Shown here piece by piece: positions 27,275 to 35,737 of a stretch of DNA of 64,000 nucleotides. The position numbers and the translations under genes were made by a program. Below the pieces are notes generated by a model. That model saw only the letters and a list, made by a program, of their open reading frames with translations. It made no database searches and had not been told where the DNA came from. Source of the DNA: Agitococcus sp. (GTDB taxonomy: Bacteria > Pseudomonadota > Gammaproteobacteria > Pseudomonadales > Moraxellaceae); NCBI GenBank assembly GCA_030646715.1, contig JAUSLJ010000013.1, positions 62,001 through 126,000 on the forward strand. The letters run 5' to 3'. Within the stretch, counting starts at the first letter, position 1. Each line of letters begins with the position of its first letter.

Positions 27275-28219
27275 ATGAAATACTTACGCACGCCTGATGA
27301 CTGTTTTGCTGATCTTGAAGGTTATGCATTTGAACCGCACTATCTGATGGTCGATGACACCGAAGGAGGAGAGTTGCGCTTGCATTATCTTGATGAAGGA
27401 CATCCTGATGCGCCCGTTGTGTTAATGCTACATGGCGAACCCAGTTGGAGTTATCTCTATCGTAAAATGATTCCTGTGGTCGTTAAAGCGGGTTATCGGG
27501 TTATTGCTCCCGATTTAATCGGTTTCGGTCGTTCAGATAAACCAACTGAGCAAAGTGACTATACGCATGTCCGTCATGTGCAATGGATTGGCTCACTGTT
27601 GACGCAGTTACAGCTTAAAAATATCACTTTAGTGTGTCAGGATTGGGGTGGTTTAATTGGTCTGCGTCTTGTTGCTGAACGATCGGAAGATTTTGCCCGA
27701 GTCGTAGCCGCTAATACCATGCTGCCTGCTTTTCCCATGAAAAGTCCTGCTCTAAAACCCGTATTTAGTGCTTGGAAAAAACTGCGTGCTACTGTGGGTT
27801 TTGGCGCATGGTATAGTTTTTCACAGTTATATCCGAGTTGGACAGCAGGTTTTGTCCTGCAGATGGGTACAGCAGTCAAAATGTCGTCAGCAATAAAAGC
27901 TGCGTATAACGCCCCTTATCCTTCACAAGAGTATATGGCAGGCGCACGCGTATTTCCGCGCTTAGTGCCCAGCGATATGCGTAACAATGCTCAAGCATGG
28001 AAAAGATTAGTCCAGTGGCAAAAACCTTTTTTATGCGCGTTTAGTGATAAAGACCCGATTATGTCGAGTATGGCGGGTGTTTTTCCTGCCTTAATTCCTG
28101 GTTGTGCAGGGCAGGCGCATACCACGATAAAAAATGGTGGACACTTTTTACAAGAGGATCAAGGCGAAGAGTTAGCACAAGTTGTGGTCAAGTTTATGCA
28201 AGCAAACCCATTAAAGTAG
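27275..28219 (+). CDS. Haloalkane dehalogenase (HLD-I type)
   Basis: A 314-residue alpha/beta hydrolase matching haloalkane dehalogenases, which convert halogenated alkanes plus water to an alcohol and halide. N-terminal KYLRTPDDCFADLEGYAFEP is typical of the family. The oxyanion motif HGEPSW, nucleophile Asp followed by halide-binding Trp in CQDWGG, acid in FSDKDPI and base in GGHFLQED are all present. HGEPSW is characteristic of the DhlA-like subgroup. ATG at 27275 gives the family N-terminus and is preferred over GTG 27239. The native substrate need not be halogenated. Co-directional with the serine hydrolase. Confidence 0.9.
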   Translation: MKYLRTPDDCFADLEGYAFEPHYLMVDDTEGGELRLHYLDEGHPDAPVVLMLHGEPSWSYLYRKMIPVVVKAGYRVIAPDLIGFGRSDKPTEQSDYTHVRHVQWIGSLLTQLQLKNITLVCQDWGGLIGLRLVAERSEDFARVVAANTMLPAFPMKSPALKPVFSAWKKLRATVGFGAWYSFSQLYPSWTAGFVLQMGTAVKMSSAIKAAYNAPYPSQEYMAGARVFPRLVPSDMRNNAQAWKRLVQWQKPFLCAFSDKDPIMSSMAGVFPALIPGCAGQAHTTIKNGGHFLQEDQGEELAQVVVKFMQANPLK

Positions 28220-28233
28220 CCAAAACCTCCGAA

Positions 28234-28272
28234 GTCCCCCTCTGTATTAAAGAGGGGTTAGGGGAGATTTCC
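28234..28272. repeat. Intergenic hairpin repeat, family 2
   Basis: CCCCTCTGTATTAAAGAGGGG stem-loop followed by TTAGGGGAGATTTCC, lying downstream of the dehalogenase and before the convergent peroxiredoxin. Same family as 20741 and 33917. Confidence 0.65.
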
Positions 28273-28354
28273 AATGTTTAATTTAATGACTCTCAATCCC
28301 AAAGAAGGAAACTTCATCGCCCAAACAATCAACGACTATCAAACATTTAGGCCA

Positions 28355-28882
28355 TTATTTTTTTGAAAGCTTGGCGACATCAGCCAAGACTTGTGTGGCA
28401 TGGCTTTCAGGATTAACGCTATTGTAGTGATAGACAATAGTGCCTTTGGGATCAATTAAAAACGTTTCTCGACTGGTAAAACTCATCGCTCCCCAACCAT
28501 TCAATACGCCAAGTTGTTTAGACAGTTCTTTTTTACTATCTGATAATAAAGAGAAGGGCAGTTTTAAGTCTTGGGCAAAACGCTTATGTGATTCCACACT
28601 ATCTAAACTGACACCTGCGACGACAATGCCTTGCTTTTTATAGTTGGCAAACTGATCACGAAAGCGTTTGGCTTCTTCGGTACAGCCTGAGGTATGGTCT
28701 TTAGGATAAAAGTATAGGACTAACCATTTGCCTTTGTAATCTTGCAGTTGGTGCGTTTTGCCATCTTGGTCGGGCAGGCTAAAAGCAGGAGCAGGGCTAC
28801 CCACCCATTCACCTGCCGTGGCTACCACACTACACAGCGTCAGAATGACAGCAAATCCAATATTTCTACCCAAGCTACGCAT
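28355..28882 (-). CDS. Periplasmic peroxiredoxin (BCP-like, single catalytic cysteine)
   Basis: A 175-residue AhpC/TSA-fold thiol peroxidase with a signal peptide ending near VVATAGEW. The peroxidatic cysteine is in YPKDHTSGCTEEA. No second cysteine remains in the mature protein, so it would act as a 1-Cys enzyme or rely on an external thiol. ATG at 28882 is chosen because GGTGAT lies 8 nt upstream and it starts 5 bp after the DUF2804 stop. Family members reduce organic peroxides, and export to the periplasm is the less common version. Confidence 0.85.
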   Translation of the reverse strand: MRSLGRNIGFAVILTLCSVVATAGEWVGSPAPAFSLPDQDGKTHQLQDYKGKWLVLYFYPKDHTSGCTEEAKRFRDQFANYKKQGIVVAGVSLDSVESHKRFAQDLKLPFSLLSDSKKELSKQLGVLNGWGAMSFTSRETFLIDPKGTIVYHYNSVNPESHATQVLADVAKLSKK

Positions 28883-28886
28883 AACA

Positions 28887-29930
28887 TCACCATTTAATAT
28901 ATTGGTCTTCAACAAAACCTTTCAGACCATCTAAACAGATTTCTTCACCATTGAGAACAATACAGCCTTTAAACTCACCAAACATTTGTCGAAAGTGGGT
29001 ATTTAAAAAGCCCGCCCGCACTTTTTCGCGGTGCATACCCATTGGTTGAAACTGTAATTGCAATTGGCCATTGTCGGCCGTAATTTGCCACGGTTGCAGT
29101 GTGTCTTTAATATCAAACTTAAATTGCGCATGATTCAGTGGATAACATTGACCATTGAGCCAAAAGCAATTTTCACTAAAACTGGTTTCGTTCACACCTG
29201 TCGATAAATTCAGTCCTACTCGTTGGCCTTTGCGCGCTCCCGATTGAATTTCACCTGCTGAGCAAGCCCAATTCCACCACGTTTCTCGACGCATATAGCC
29301 TGTGGAAAAATCCAAACTGCCATAGGCTTTAATTTGTTGTAAATCAATATGTTCGTCGTTTAACTTCACAAAACCATGTAAGGGCAGTCCTGCGGACTTT
29401 GCCGTATATGTCCAACCGCTATAACCTGTGCGTGTACAAATCGACATCGGTTGTAAACCTTGTTCGTCCATACGCGCTTCAATATCTAAACCTTTGCATT
29501 TAATCATTAACGTTTTTTCACGCGGATTATCTTGGTAACGTAAATGAATATCGACGATAGCAGGAATACGAAAATGCGTTTCGCCTTGACGTGAGTTATT
29601 GGCTAAATCAAACCCTAAACCGAGTGGACTACGCCATGAGCGTGACCATAGTTTCTGCGCTTTAATATCGTAAACATAGACAAAAGCAATGGCGACATAA
29701 CGTAAATTGGCAATGGCACAGCCAAAAATTAAACGGTCGCTCATCCCGCCAAAGTATTGAAATTCTTTATTGCCTAACCATTTTTGAAAATCTGAGCGTG
29801 CTTGGCCAAAAGGATTATCATAAACAAAATCAGACGTATTGATTATGGGAAGCGCATCATCAAAATAACCTAAACGCGGTTTACCATCGACAATTAACGG
29901 TTCATTGGCAGCTAAAAATTGGATAGTCAT
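28887..29930 (-). CDS. DUF2804 family protein
   Basis: A 347-residue protein of the DUF2804 family: beta-rich, with many Trp/Gly strands (FGQARSDFQKWLGNKEFQYF near residue 40, RETWWNWACSAG near 215, MHREKVRAGFLNTHFRQMFG near 300). No signal peptide. The family is uncharacterised, with a lipocalin-like appearance. It is upstream of the peroxiredoxin by 4 bp and probably co-transcribed. Confidence 0.8.
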   Translation of the reverse strand: MTIQFLAANEPLIVDGKPRLGYFDDALPIINTSDFVYDNPFGQARSDFQKWLGNKEFQYFGGMSDRLIFGCAIANLRYVAIAFVYVYDIKAQKLWSRSWRSPLGLGFDLANNSRQGETHFRIPAIVDIHLRYQDNPREKTLMIKCKGLDIEARMDEQGLQPMSICTRTGYSGWTYTAKSAGLPLHGFVKLNDEHIDLQQIKAYGSLDFSTGYMRRETWWNWACSAGEIQSGARKGQRVGLNLSTGVNETSFSENCFWLNGQCYPLNHAQFKFDIKDTLQPWQITADNGQLQLQFQPMGMHREKVRAGFLNTHFRQMFGEFKGCIVLNGEEICLDGLKGFVEDQYIKW

Positions 29931-30009
29931 AAACGTTAGCTCTCGCGGATTTTTATGGTTAAATTATAGATTGTGGTGATGGTTTTGATTGGCCATTGCC
30001 GCCAAAAAC

Positions 30010-30113
30010 TTACACCATATCTCCTCCACCTGATAAGGGGGAGGCTGGGAGGGGTTAGTTGCCATGACGCAGAACTCCACCCTAACCCTCCCCTTATCAA
30101 GGGAGGGGACTTT
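30010..30113. repeat. Long imperfect inverted repeat
   Basis: Left arm CCTGATAAGGGGGAGGCTGG then GAGGGGTTAG. Right arm CCTAACCCTCCCCTTATCA. The two are about 30 bp apart. The arms resemble dispersed palindromes seen elsewhere in the window. It sits between DUF2804 and the exporter ATPase gene, both minus strand, and could terminate the exporter operon. Confidence 0.6.
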
Positions 30114-30125
30114 TAAGTGTCCCCC

Positions 30126-30797
30126 CTACAACAAGACACCATCTTTCAAAATTAATTGCCGATCACAACGAGCGGCGAGATTGGTGTCATGCGTGACAAT
30201 TAAAAATGCCGTGCCATCTTCTTGGTTGATTTGACGAAGTAGGGTGAAAATACTATCGGCAGTCTGAGTGTCTAAATTGCCTGTCGGTTCGTCGGCTAAT
30301 ACCAATGCAGGTTGCGTCATTAAGGCGCGGACGATGGCGACTCGTTGTTGTTGCCCGCCTGAGAGTTGTGTCGGATAACGTTCAGCATAGTTTTCTAAAC
30401 CCACTTTTGCTAACAGCGCTTGAGCGCGTGGGCGGAGTTTTTTCTCAGCAATGCCACGAATTTTTAATGGCATCATCACGTTTTCAATGGCTGTAAATGC
30501 CGATAATAAATGATGAAACTGAAAGACAAAACCCAAGGCATGATTGCGTAATTGTGTACGCTGCTGTTCGCTTAAGGTGCTAATTTTTTGCTCAGTCAGA
30601 TAAAGTTCGCCGCTACTAGGCTGCTCTAATAAGCCAATCAAATTTAATAGGGTGGATTTCCCTGAACCTGATTGGCCGACCAATGCCGTAAACTCACCTT
30701 TTTTTAAGTTAAAAGAGACATCTTTTAAAACGTGAGTTTGTGTATCACCTTCACCGTAATAACGATTCAATTTTTCAACTTTTAACACATCAGTCAT
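30126..30797 (-). CDS. ABC transporter ATPase, LolD/MacB/DevA type
   Basis: A 223-residue ATPase with Walker [10 protein letters not shown], signature [15 protein letters not shown], Walker [14 protein letters not shown] and switch His in IVTHD. It belongs to the LolD/MacB mechanotransmission class. It is the third gene of a minus-strand operon with a permease (30809) and a membrane-fusion protein (32027). The order adaptor-permease-ATPase matches devBCA rather than lolCDE, so export of a lipid, glycolipid or peptide through a TolC-type channel is likely. Confidence 0.88.
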   Translation of the reverse strand: MTDVLKVEKLNRYYGEGDTQTHVLKDVSFNLKKGEFTALVGQSGSGKSTLLNLIGLLEQPSSGELYLTEQKISTLSEQQRTQLRNHALGFVFQFHHLLSAFTAIENVMMPLKIRGIAEKKLRPRAQALLAKVGLENYAERYPTQLSGGQQQRVAIVRALMTQPALVLADEPTGNLDTQTADSIFTLLRQINQEDGTAFLIVTHDTNLAARCDRQLILKDGVLL

Positions 30798-30808
30798 AAA
30801 AATTAGCC

Positions 30809-32023
30809 TTAGCCGTAACGAATGGCTTGCACAGGGTCAAGTTTGGCTGCGCGATACGCAGGCATAGCAGCGGCGATTAACCCCGTTAAAGTGGCGATAA
30901 TTGTGGTACTTAGAATCAGCTCTGATGTCAGTGCTAATTCAAATAATGGCTCACCTGCGGCATTGCGGGCAAAAAAGCCAAACATCTTGCCTAAGCCCAT
31001 ACCGCCCAATGCCCCAAGCAGTGAGCCAAACATCCCCAATAAGCCTCCTTGAATCAAAAATACTGCTAAGACAGAGTGTTGGCTCATACCCATTGCCCGC
31101 AGAATACCAATCTCTTTTTGTTTTTGTACGACGGCAATCGCTAAGACGCTGGCAATACCAAAGGCGACAGAAATTAAGACAAAAAATCGAATCAAGGTCG
31201 TGGATGCGGTTTGAGATTTTAAGGCCGTCATCAGTTGTTCGTTACTACTCATCCAACTTTCAGCTTTAATACCATAATGATTTTGTAGGCGTTGCGAGAT
31301 GATTTCGGCATCAAATAATGACTTTACTTGTAAGTCGATGCCGGTAATTTGCCCATTTAAGTCGAGTAAATTTTGTGCGGAACGTAGCGATAAAAACACC
31401 CAGCGCTTATCTAAATCTTTCACGCCTAATTCAAATATCCCCGTAATACGTACCGCTAAAGAACGATTGCTTGAGGTGATGATATTCATACGGTCGCCAA
31501 CACGAATGCCTAAATCATCAGCTAAACGTCGGCCAATCACGGCTTCATCATTATTAAGACGGAGTTGTCCTGCGGTGAGGTTTTCTTCTAAAGGAATAAT
31601 TTTGGTATATGCAACAGGGTCAATGCCTAAAATAGACACCGTTTTATCCGCTTGACCGCGAATGGCAAACGCTGCGCCTGATACTAAGGGCGAAACCGCT
31701 TTTAATGTGGGTTCTTGTTGTAATTGTTTGAGTAATAACTGCCAATTTAGAATCGGCTCGATAATTTGTGGACGTGGCTGAATATCTCGAAAAACCGTGC
31801 CATCAGTGACACTGGGTAATAACATTTTATCGGGCGCAGTAATGACAATATGCGCTTGTGTACCTAAGGTTCGTTTAATAATCGTGCCTTGTAAACCTGT
31901 CACCAATGCACTTATAAACACAATGACGGCTACGCCCAGCGCAATGCCACTAGCAATTAATAATGTTTGGGTTTTGCCCTCACGTAAAAAGCGTGTTGCC
32001 ACCTGCCATTCAAACCAAACCAT
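30809..32023 (-). CDS. ABC transporter permease, LolE/MacB/DevC type
   Basis: A 404-residue membrane protein with the 4-TM MacB/FtsX layout: TM1 near residues 20-45, a large periplasmic domain (about residues 50-260), and three C-terminal TMs within an FtsX domain (residues about 280-400, motif VVQKQKEIGILRAMGMS). It pairs with the ATPase 11 bp downstream and the adaptor 3 bp upstream. The substrate cannot be predicted. Confidence 0.87.
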   Translation of the reverse strand: MVWFEWQVATRFLREGKTQTLLIASGIALGVAVIVFISALVTGLQGTIIKRTLGTQAHIVITAPDKMLLPSVTDGTVFRDIQPRPQIIEPILNWQLLLKQLQQEPTLKAVSPLVSGAAFAIRGQADKTVSILGIDPVAYTKIIPLEENLTAGQLRLNNDEAVIGRRLADDLGIRVGDRMNIITSSNRSLAVRITGIFELGVKDLDKRWVFLSLRSAQNLLDLNGQITGIDLQVKSLFDAEIISQRLQNHYGIKAESWMSSNEQLMTALKSQTASTTLIRFFVLISVAFGIASVLAIAVVQKQKEIGILRAMGMSQHSVLAVFLIQGGLLGMFGSLLGALGGMGLGKMFGFFARNAAGEPLFELALTSELILSTTIIATLTGLIAAAMPAYRAAKLDPVQAIRYG

Positions 32024-32026
32024 GAA

Positions 32027-33229
32027 TTATTGACCTTTTGTTGCAGGTGCGTGAATGGAAATTTTTTGTCCTGCTTGTAAAGGTTTATCACTGAGAATAA
32101 TTTGCGAGTTGTTCGCTAAACCGCTAATCACTTGCACTTTGTCGGCAGCACGTTGACCAATACTGATATTTTGTCGTACCGCTTTGCCGTCTTTTGCTAA
32201 CCATAACCAATATTGATTTTGACTTTGTTGTAACGCCGCGCTCGGAATAACCATCGCTTGAGCTTGTTGTTGGCTTAATAATTCCATCGAAACGGTCATG
32301 CCTTCACGCAAGAAAGTCGGCCATTGTGGGTTTTTTAGCCGAATTTCAATCGTGCCACGAGTGTCATTAATTGACGGGGCAATATGGCTAATGGTGGCGG
32401 TAAATTTTTCTTGCGGAAAGGCATCTGCTAATAAGGTTGCCGTTTGATTTAAGGAGATTTGTGGTAACCAACGCTCATCCAAACGGGCAATAATTTCTTG
32501 TTGATGAAGAGGGGAAAGCGTCAGTATAGCTTCACCTTGTTTAAGATATTGCCCCGCATCGGCTTTACGCTCTAAAACAATGGCAGGAAAAGGGCTAGTA
32601 ATGGTTTGTCGTTGTTGGCGATGTTGCGCTTGTTGTAATTGGCTTTGCGCTTGTTGAATGGCTGCTAATGCTAAGTTTTCTTCAACGCCATTCGTCGCTA
32701 AGGCTTTTACTAGCAGTTTTGCGCTATTGGCATCGGCTTCACGCAATGTTGTTTGTTCTTGCGCGGTTGCTAAGGCTTCTTCGGTGGTTTGTTGTGTTTT
32801 AGCGAGAGTTGCTGTGTGACTGAGTTGCCGTTGCGCTTGTTGTAATAAAACCGCATTTTGTTGCGCTTTGAGACTGGCTTGAGGACGATCGATATGGCGT
32901 AAATGGTCTAGTTTGAGTTCGGCTGATTTGAGATTGGCGACTGCTTGTTGATAGACGCTGTCGGCATCTTTATCGACAAGAGTGGCTAAAATATCGCCAG
33001 TGTTAACGGTTTGACCTTCATCCACTAAGGTTTTAACCGTGCCTGCTATTTCGGTGTTAATGGTGGTGGCGGTACGCGTTTGTACTTGCCCTGTCGCTAA
33101 AATAGTCACTTGTAAGCGTGTTTGTTCGGGTGAAACAACGGTTACGGCGACAGCCTTCGTATTAAACCAATAACTGCCTGCACCCAAAACAATGGCAAGG
33201 CTACCGACGATAAGAATGTTTTTGTTCAT
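32027..33229 (-). CDS. Membrane-fusion (HlyD/MacA/DevB) adaptor subunit
   Basis: A 400-residue periplasmic adaptor anchored by one N-terminal TM (residues 5-25). A split biotinyl-lipoyl motif (GTVKTLVDEGQTVNTGDILA) flanks a long coiled-coil hairpin rich in Gln, Ala and Leu (residues about 85-215). Beta-barrel and membrane-proximal domains complete the C-terminal half. First gene of the exporter operon. No TolC gene is in the window, so the outer-membrane channel must be encoded elsewhere. Confidence 0.87.
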   Translation of the reverse strand: MNKNILIVGSLAIVLGAGSYWFNTKAVAVTVVSPEQTRLQVTILATGQVQTRTATTINTEIAGTVKTLVDEGQTVNTGDILATLVDKDADSVYQQAVANLKSAELKLDHLRHIDRPQASLKAQQNAVLLQQAQRQLSHTATLAKTQQTTEEALATAQEQTTLREADANSAKLLVKALATNGVEENLALAAIQQAQSQLQQAQHRQQRQTITSPFPAIVLERKADAGQYLKQGEAILTLSPLHQQEIIARLDERWLPQISLNQTATLLADAFPQEKFTATISHIAPSINDTRGTIEIRLKNPQWPTFLREGMTVSMELLSQQQAQAMVIPSAALQQSQNQYWLWLAKDGKAVRQNISIGQRAADKVQVISGLANNSQIILSDKPLQAGQKISIHAPATKGQ

Positions 33230-33391
33230 AAGTTGAGCAGTCTAAGAAGAGCAGTTTTACGATATACGTCCTCTTTCACTCTAACAATCTTAATCAATCG
33301 TGTCACGGCACATAGAGTGTTGCTTTTGTACAGATGTTGACGAAGCTGATAAGCTATATGATGTTTTTCACGGCTCAACATAACCTACACT

Positions 33392-33904
33392 ATGTCGCAA
33401 CTCAAGTTTTTAACTGCCTATCCCATTACCTTGCAAAATCAGGTACAACAACTTATTGCCGATAATAAATTAGGTGAGTATTTAAGTCGTCGTTATCCAC
33501 AACGGCATGACATTCAAACCGATAAAATGCTCTATCAATACACCATGACGCTGAAACAAGAACATCTAAAAAATGCGCCCATGATTGATAAAGTGGCTTA
33601 TGACAGTAAGTTGGATGTGGTGCATAACGCACTGGGTTTACATACCAAAATATCGAGAGTGCAGGGTGGAAAATTAAAAGCGAAGAAAGAAATTCGTATT
33701 GCTTCGCTGTTTAAAGAGGCTGCACCTGAGCTATTGAAAATGATTGTCGTCCATGAATTAGCCCATCTTAAAGAGCTTGAGCATAACAAAGCCTTTTATA
33801 AACTTTGTGAGTACATGGAGCCGAATTATCATCAATTAGAGTTGGATTTGCGCTTATTGCTAACCTACCGTTCATTAGCGTCTGTTGACGTTTCACAAGA
33901 ATAG
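33392..33904 (+). CDS. YgjP-like (M48/DUF45) metallopeptidase-fold protein
   Basis: A 170-residue protein with the zinc-binding motif HELAH in MIVVHELAHLKELEHNKAFY and a downstream histidine, as in YgjP. The family has a metalloprotease fold, and E. coli YgjP has been linked to UTP pyrophosphatase activity. No membrane segment. It is divergent from the exporter operon and ends before a family-2 hairpin. Confidence 0.85.
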   Translation: MSQLKFLTAYPITLQNQVQQLIADNKLGEYLSRRYPQRHDIQTDKMLYQYTMTLKQEHLKNAPMIDKVAYDSKLDVVHNALGLHTKISRVQGGKLKAKKEIRIASLFKEAAPELLKMIVVHELAHLKELEHNKAFYKLCEYMEPNYHQLELDLRLLLTYRSLASVDVSQE

Positions 33905-33916
33905 CAATAATCAGAA

Positions 33917-33952
33917 TTCCCCTCTTTGGGAAAGAGGGGTAAGGGGAGATTT
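33917..33952. repeat. Intergenic hairpin repeat, family 2
   Basis: CCCCTCTTTGGGAAAGAGGGG stem-loop followed by TAAGGGGAGATTT, between the convergent YgjP and cyclase genes. A likely shared terminator. Confidence 0.65.
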
Positions 33953-33962
33953 AAGTTGGTGA

Positions 33963-35348
33963 TTATAAAATATGCGTATCTTTTAGTTGTTTGGCGGCCA
34001 CTTCTAAAGCTTTAACAATGCGGTCTTTATCGTAGTTTTTCACTTTGTTGGTGTCCATGTGCATCACAAAACCATCTAGTTCATGTTCAACCCAACTGCT
34101 TTGGTTTTTCATGTCCGAATGAAAATCAACGACTTCCCACACTTGAATCGGTTTGGCAATGCCTCTTAAACTCACTGCGCCTTTTTCTCGGCACATCACA
34201 TGGTCGCGCACCAATAAATACGTTTCATTGGAAATTAAAACTTCATCAGGGGAGGCAACACCTTGTAAACGGGCGGCAAGATTGGCATCACGGCCAATAA
34301 TGGTATAGCTCATGCGCGTTTCGGAGCCAAAATTACCGACATGGCAATAACCTGTAGTAATGCCCATACGAATATGTAAGGGTTTGTCGATATTTTGGCT
34401 TTGCCATTTTTGCCGCAGGATTTGCATCTCCCGACGCATTTCAATGGCCATCGACACACAAGCAGTGGCATCTTCTTTAGTCCCTCGTGACACAGGGTCG
34501 CCATAAAAAATTAAAATGGCATCACCAATAAACTTATCAATGGTGCCACCATAACGCAGAGCGATTCTCGACATATGTTCAAAATAAGTATTGAGCATTT
34601 CCGTTAATAAGTCGGGTGGCATTTCATCAGATGCTTCAGTAAAGTCTTTAATATCGGAGAAAAATATCGTCAAGCGTTTGCGTTGTGTTTGGAGCTTGGC
34701 ATCACGCTTGCCCTTAAAAATGGACTCTAATACTTGGGGAGGAAGGTATTTAGCAATTTTTCTCGACAGCTGAAATGACTCGTCTTGTTGCTCTCTAATT
34801 TGATGCTGTGCATTGATCAGGGCGCGAGATTGTTCGCGAGAACGAAAAGCGGTTAGGCCAAAATAAAAAGCTGCGCCAATTAAGGCGACAACATTCACGG
34901 CAGTGGGCGTATTATCGTAAACACCTGCTTGAAAACCAAACAACATTCCGCCCAATAAAGAACCAAATAAACAAAAAAAGCCTGTAAATACCCACAAAAA
35001 TAAATTACCAAACGACAGTGCGCTGGCATTGAGCATGGCAATAAAAACTAACATCGGGACTAATGCGTATTGAATGGACGCAATACCAAAACCCGTAATC
35101 AAGCCATCAAGCAATAAAACAATCGCTGTTGCTTGGCTGGGTAAACGATTAGATAGACGACGATGTAGCCAAGACAATCCAAAAGATAAAAAAATACTAA
35201 ATGGTATAAGTGCAATAATTTTAGGGTTAAAAATGCCAGTGTACACACCCGAAGCAAAAATACTCACCGCAACCATGTACGCCAATAGACGCATGTGTTT
35301 TGAGCCAAGCTCTAATAATTGTTGTAATTGTGGTGATGGCATCGCCAT
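33963..35348 (-). CDS. Membrane class III adenylate/guanylate cyclase
   Basis: A 461-residue protein with about six N-terminal TM segments (residues 20-170), a short coiled coil, and a C-terminal class III cyclase domain: FFSDIKDFTEASDEMPPDLL with the first metal Asp, FIGDAILIFYGDP with the second, and RMGITTGYCHVGNFGS. It should form cAMP or cGMP in response to a membrane signal. Substrate choice (Lys/Asp for ATP) was not resolved by eye. A long intergenic gap separates it from fadA. Confidence 0.88.
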   Translation of the reverse strand: MAMPSPQLQQLLELGSKHMRLLAYMVAVSIFASGVYTGIFNPKIIALIPFSIFLSFGLSWLHRRLSNRLPSQATAIVLLLDGLITGFGIASIQYALVPMLVFIAMLNASALSFGNLFLWVFTGFFCLFGSLLGGMLFGFQAGVYDNTPTAVNVVALIGAAFYFGLTAFRSREQSRALINAQHQIREQQDESFQLSRKIAKYLPPQVLESIFKGKRDAKLQTQRKRLTIFFSDIKDFTEASDEMPPDLLTEMLNTYFEHMSRIALRYGGTIDKFIGDAILIFYGDPVSRGTKEDATACVSMAIEMRREMQILRQKWQSQNIDKPLHIRMGITTGYCHVGNFGSETRMSYTIIGRDANLAARLQGVASPDEVLISNETYLLVRDHVMCREKGAVSLRGIAKPIQVWEVVDFHSDMKNQSSWVEHELDGFVMHMDTNKVKNYDKDRIVKALEVAAKQLKDTHIL

Positions 35349-35737
35349 AGGATATCGCGCTCTAATTAGTCTTGTGACAAAGTATTAAAGGAATACGTTG
35401 TTAAATAATAAGTTAATTACCGTAGCTTATCCGCTACATCTTATAGTATATCCCTAATTGTTCATCCTTTAAGATAATGACCACACAGAGAATGGTCAAG
35501 TTATTGTCGCAGATATTACTGAATTCCTACATTAAACAGTGTTATAGCTTGTGTATTGCGTCGATGGTGAACAGTAAAAATATTTTTTTACGTCTTAAGC
35601 AAGCAAATGCTTGGTTTTTTACCGTGCGATAACATATTATACGAGCGTCCAATAAATTTGTGTGTTTTGTACACAAAGAATGCCGTGACTTATCACACGC
35701 CATTCTGACTTATTAGCCCAGCAAAGAGGTACAACGG
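35349..35737. promoter_or_regulatory. Regulatory gap between cyclase and fadA
   Basis: 389 bp with two structures. CAAGCAAATGCTTG followed by GTTTTTT (35600-35620) is a short hairpin with a U-run, terminator-like, on the strand of fadA. TTTGTGT/ACACAAA (35657-35677, 7-nt gap) is an operator-like inverted repeat about 60 bp before the fadA start. No open frame of note was seen. Confidence 0.45.
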
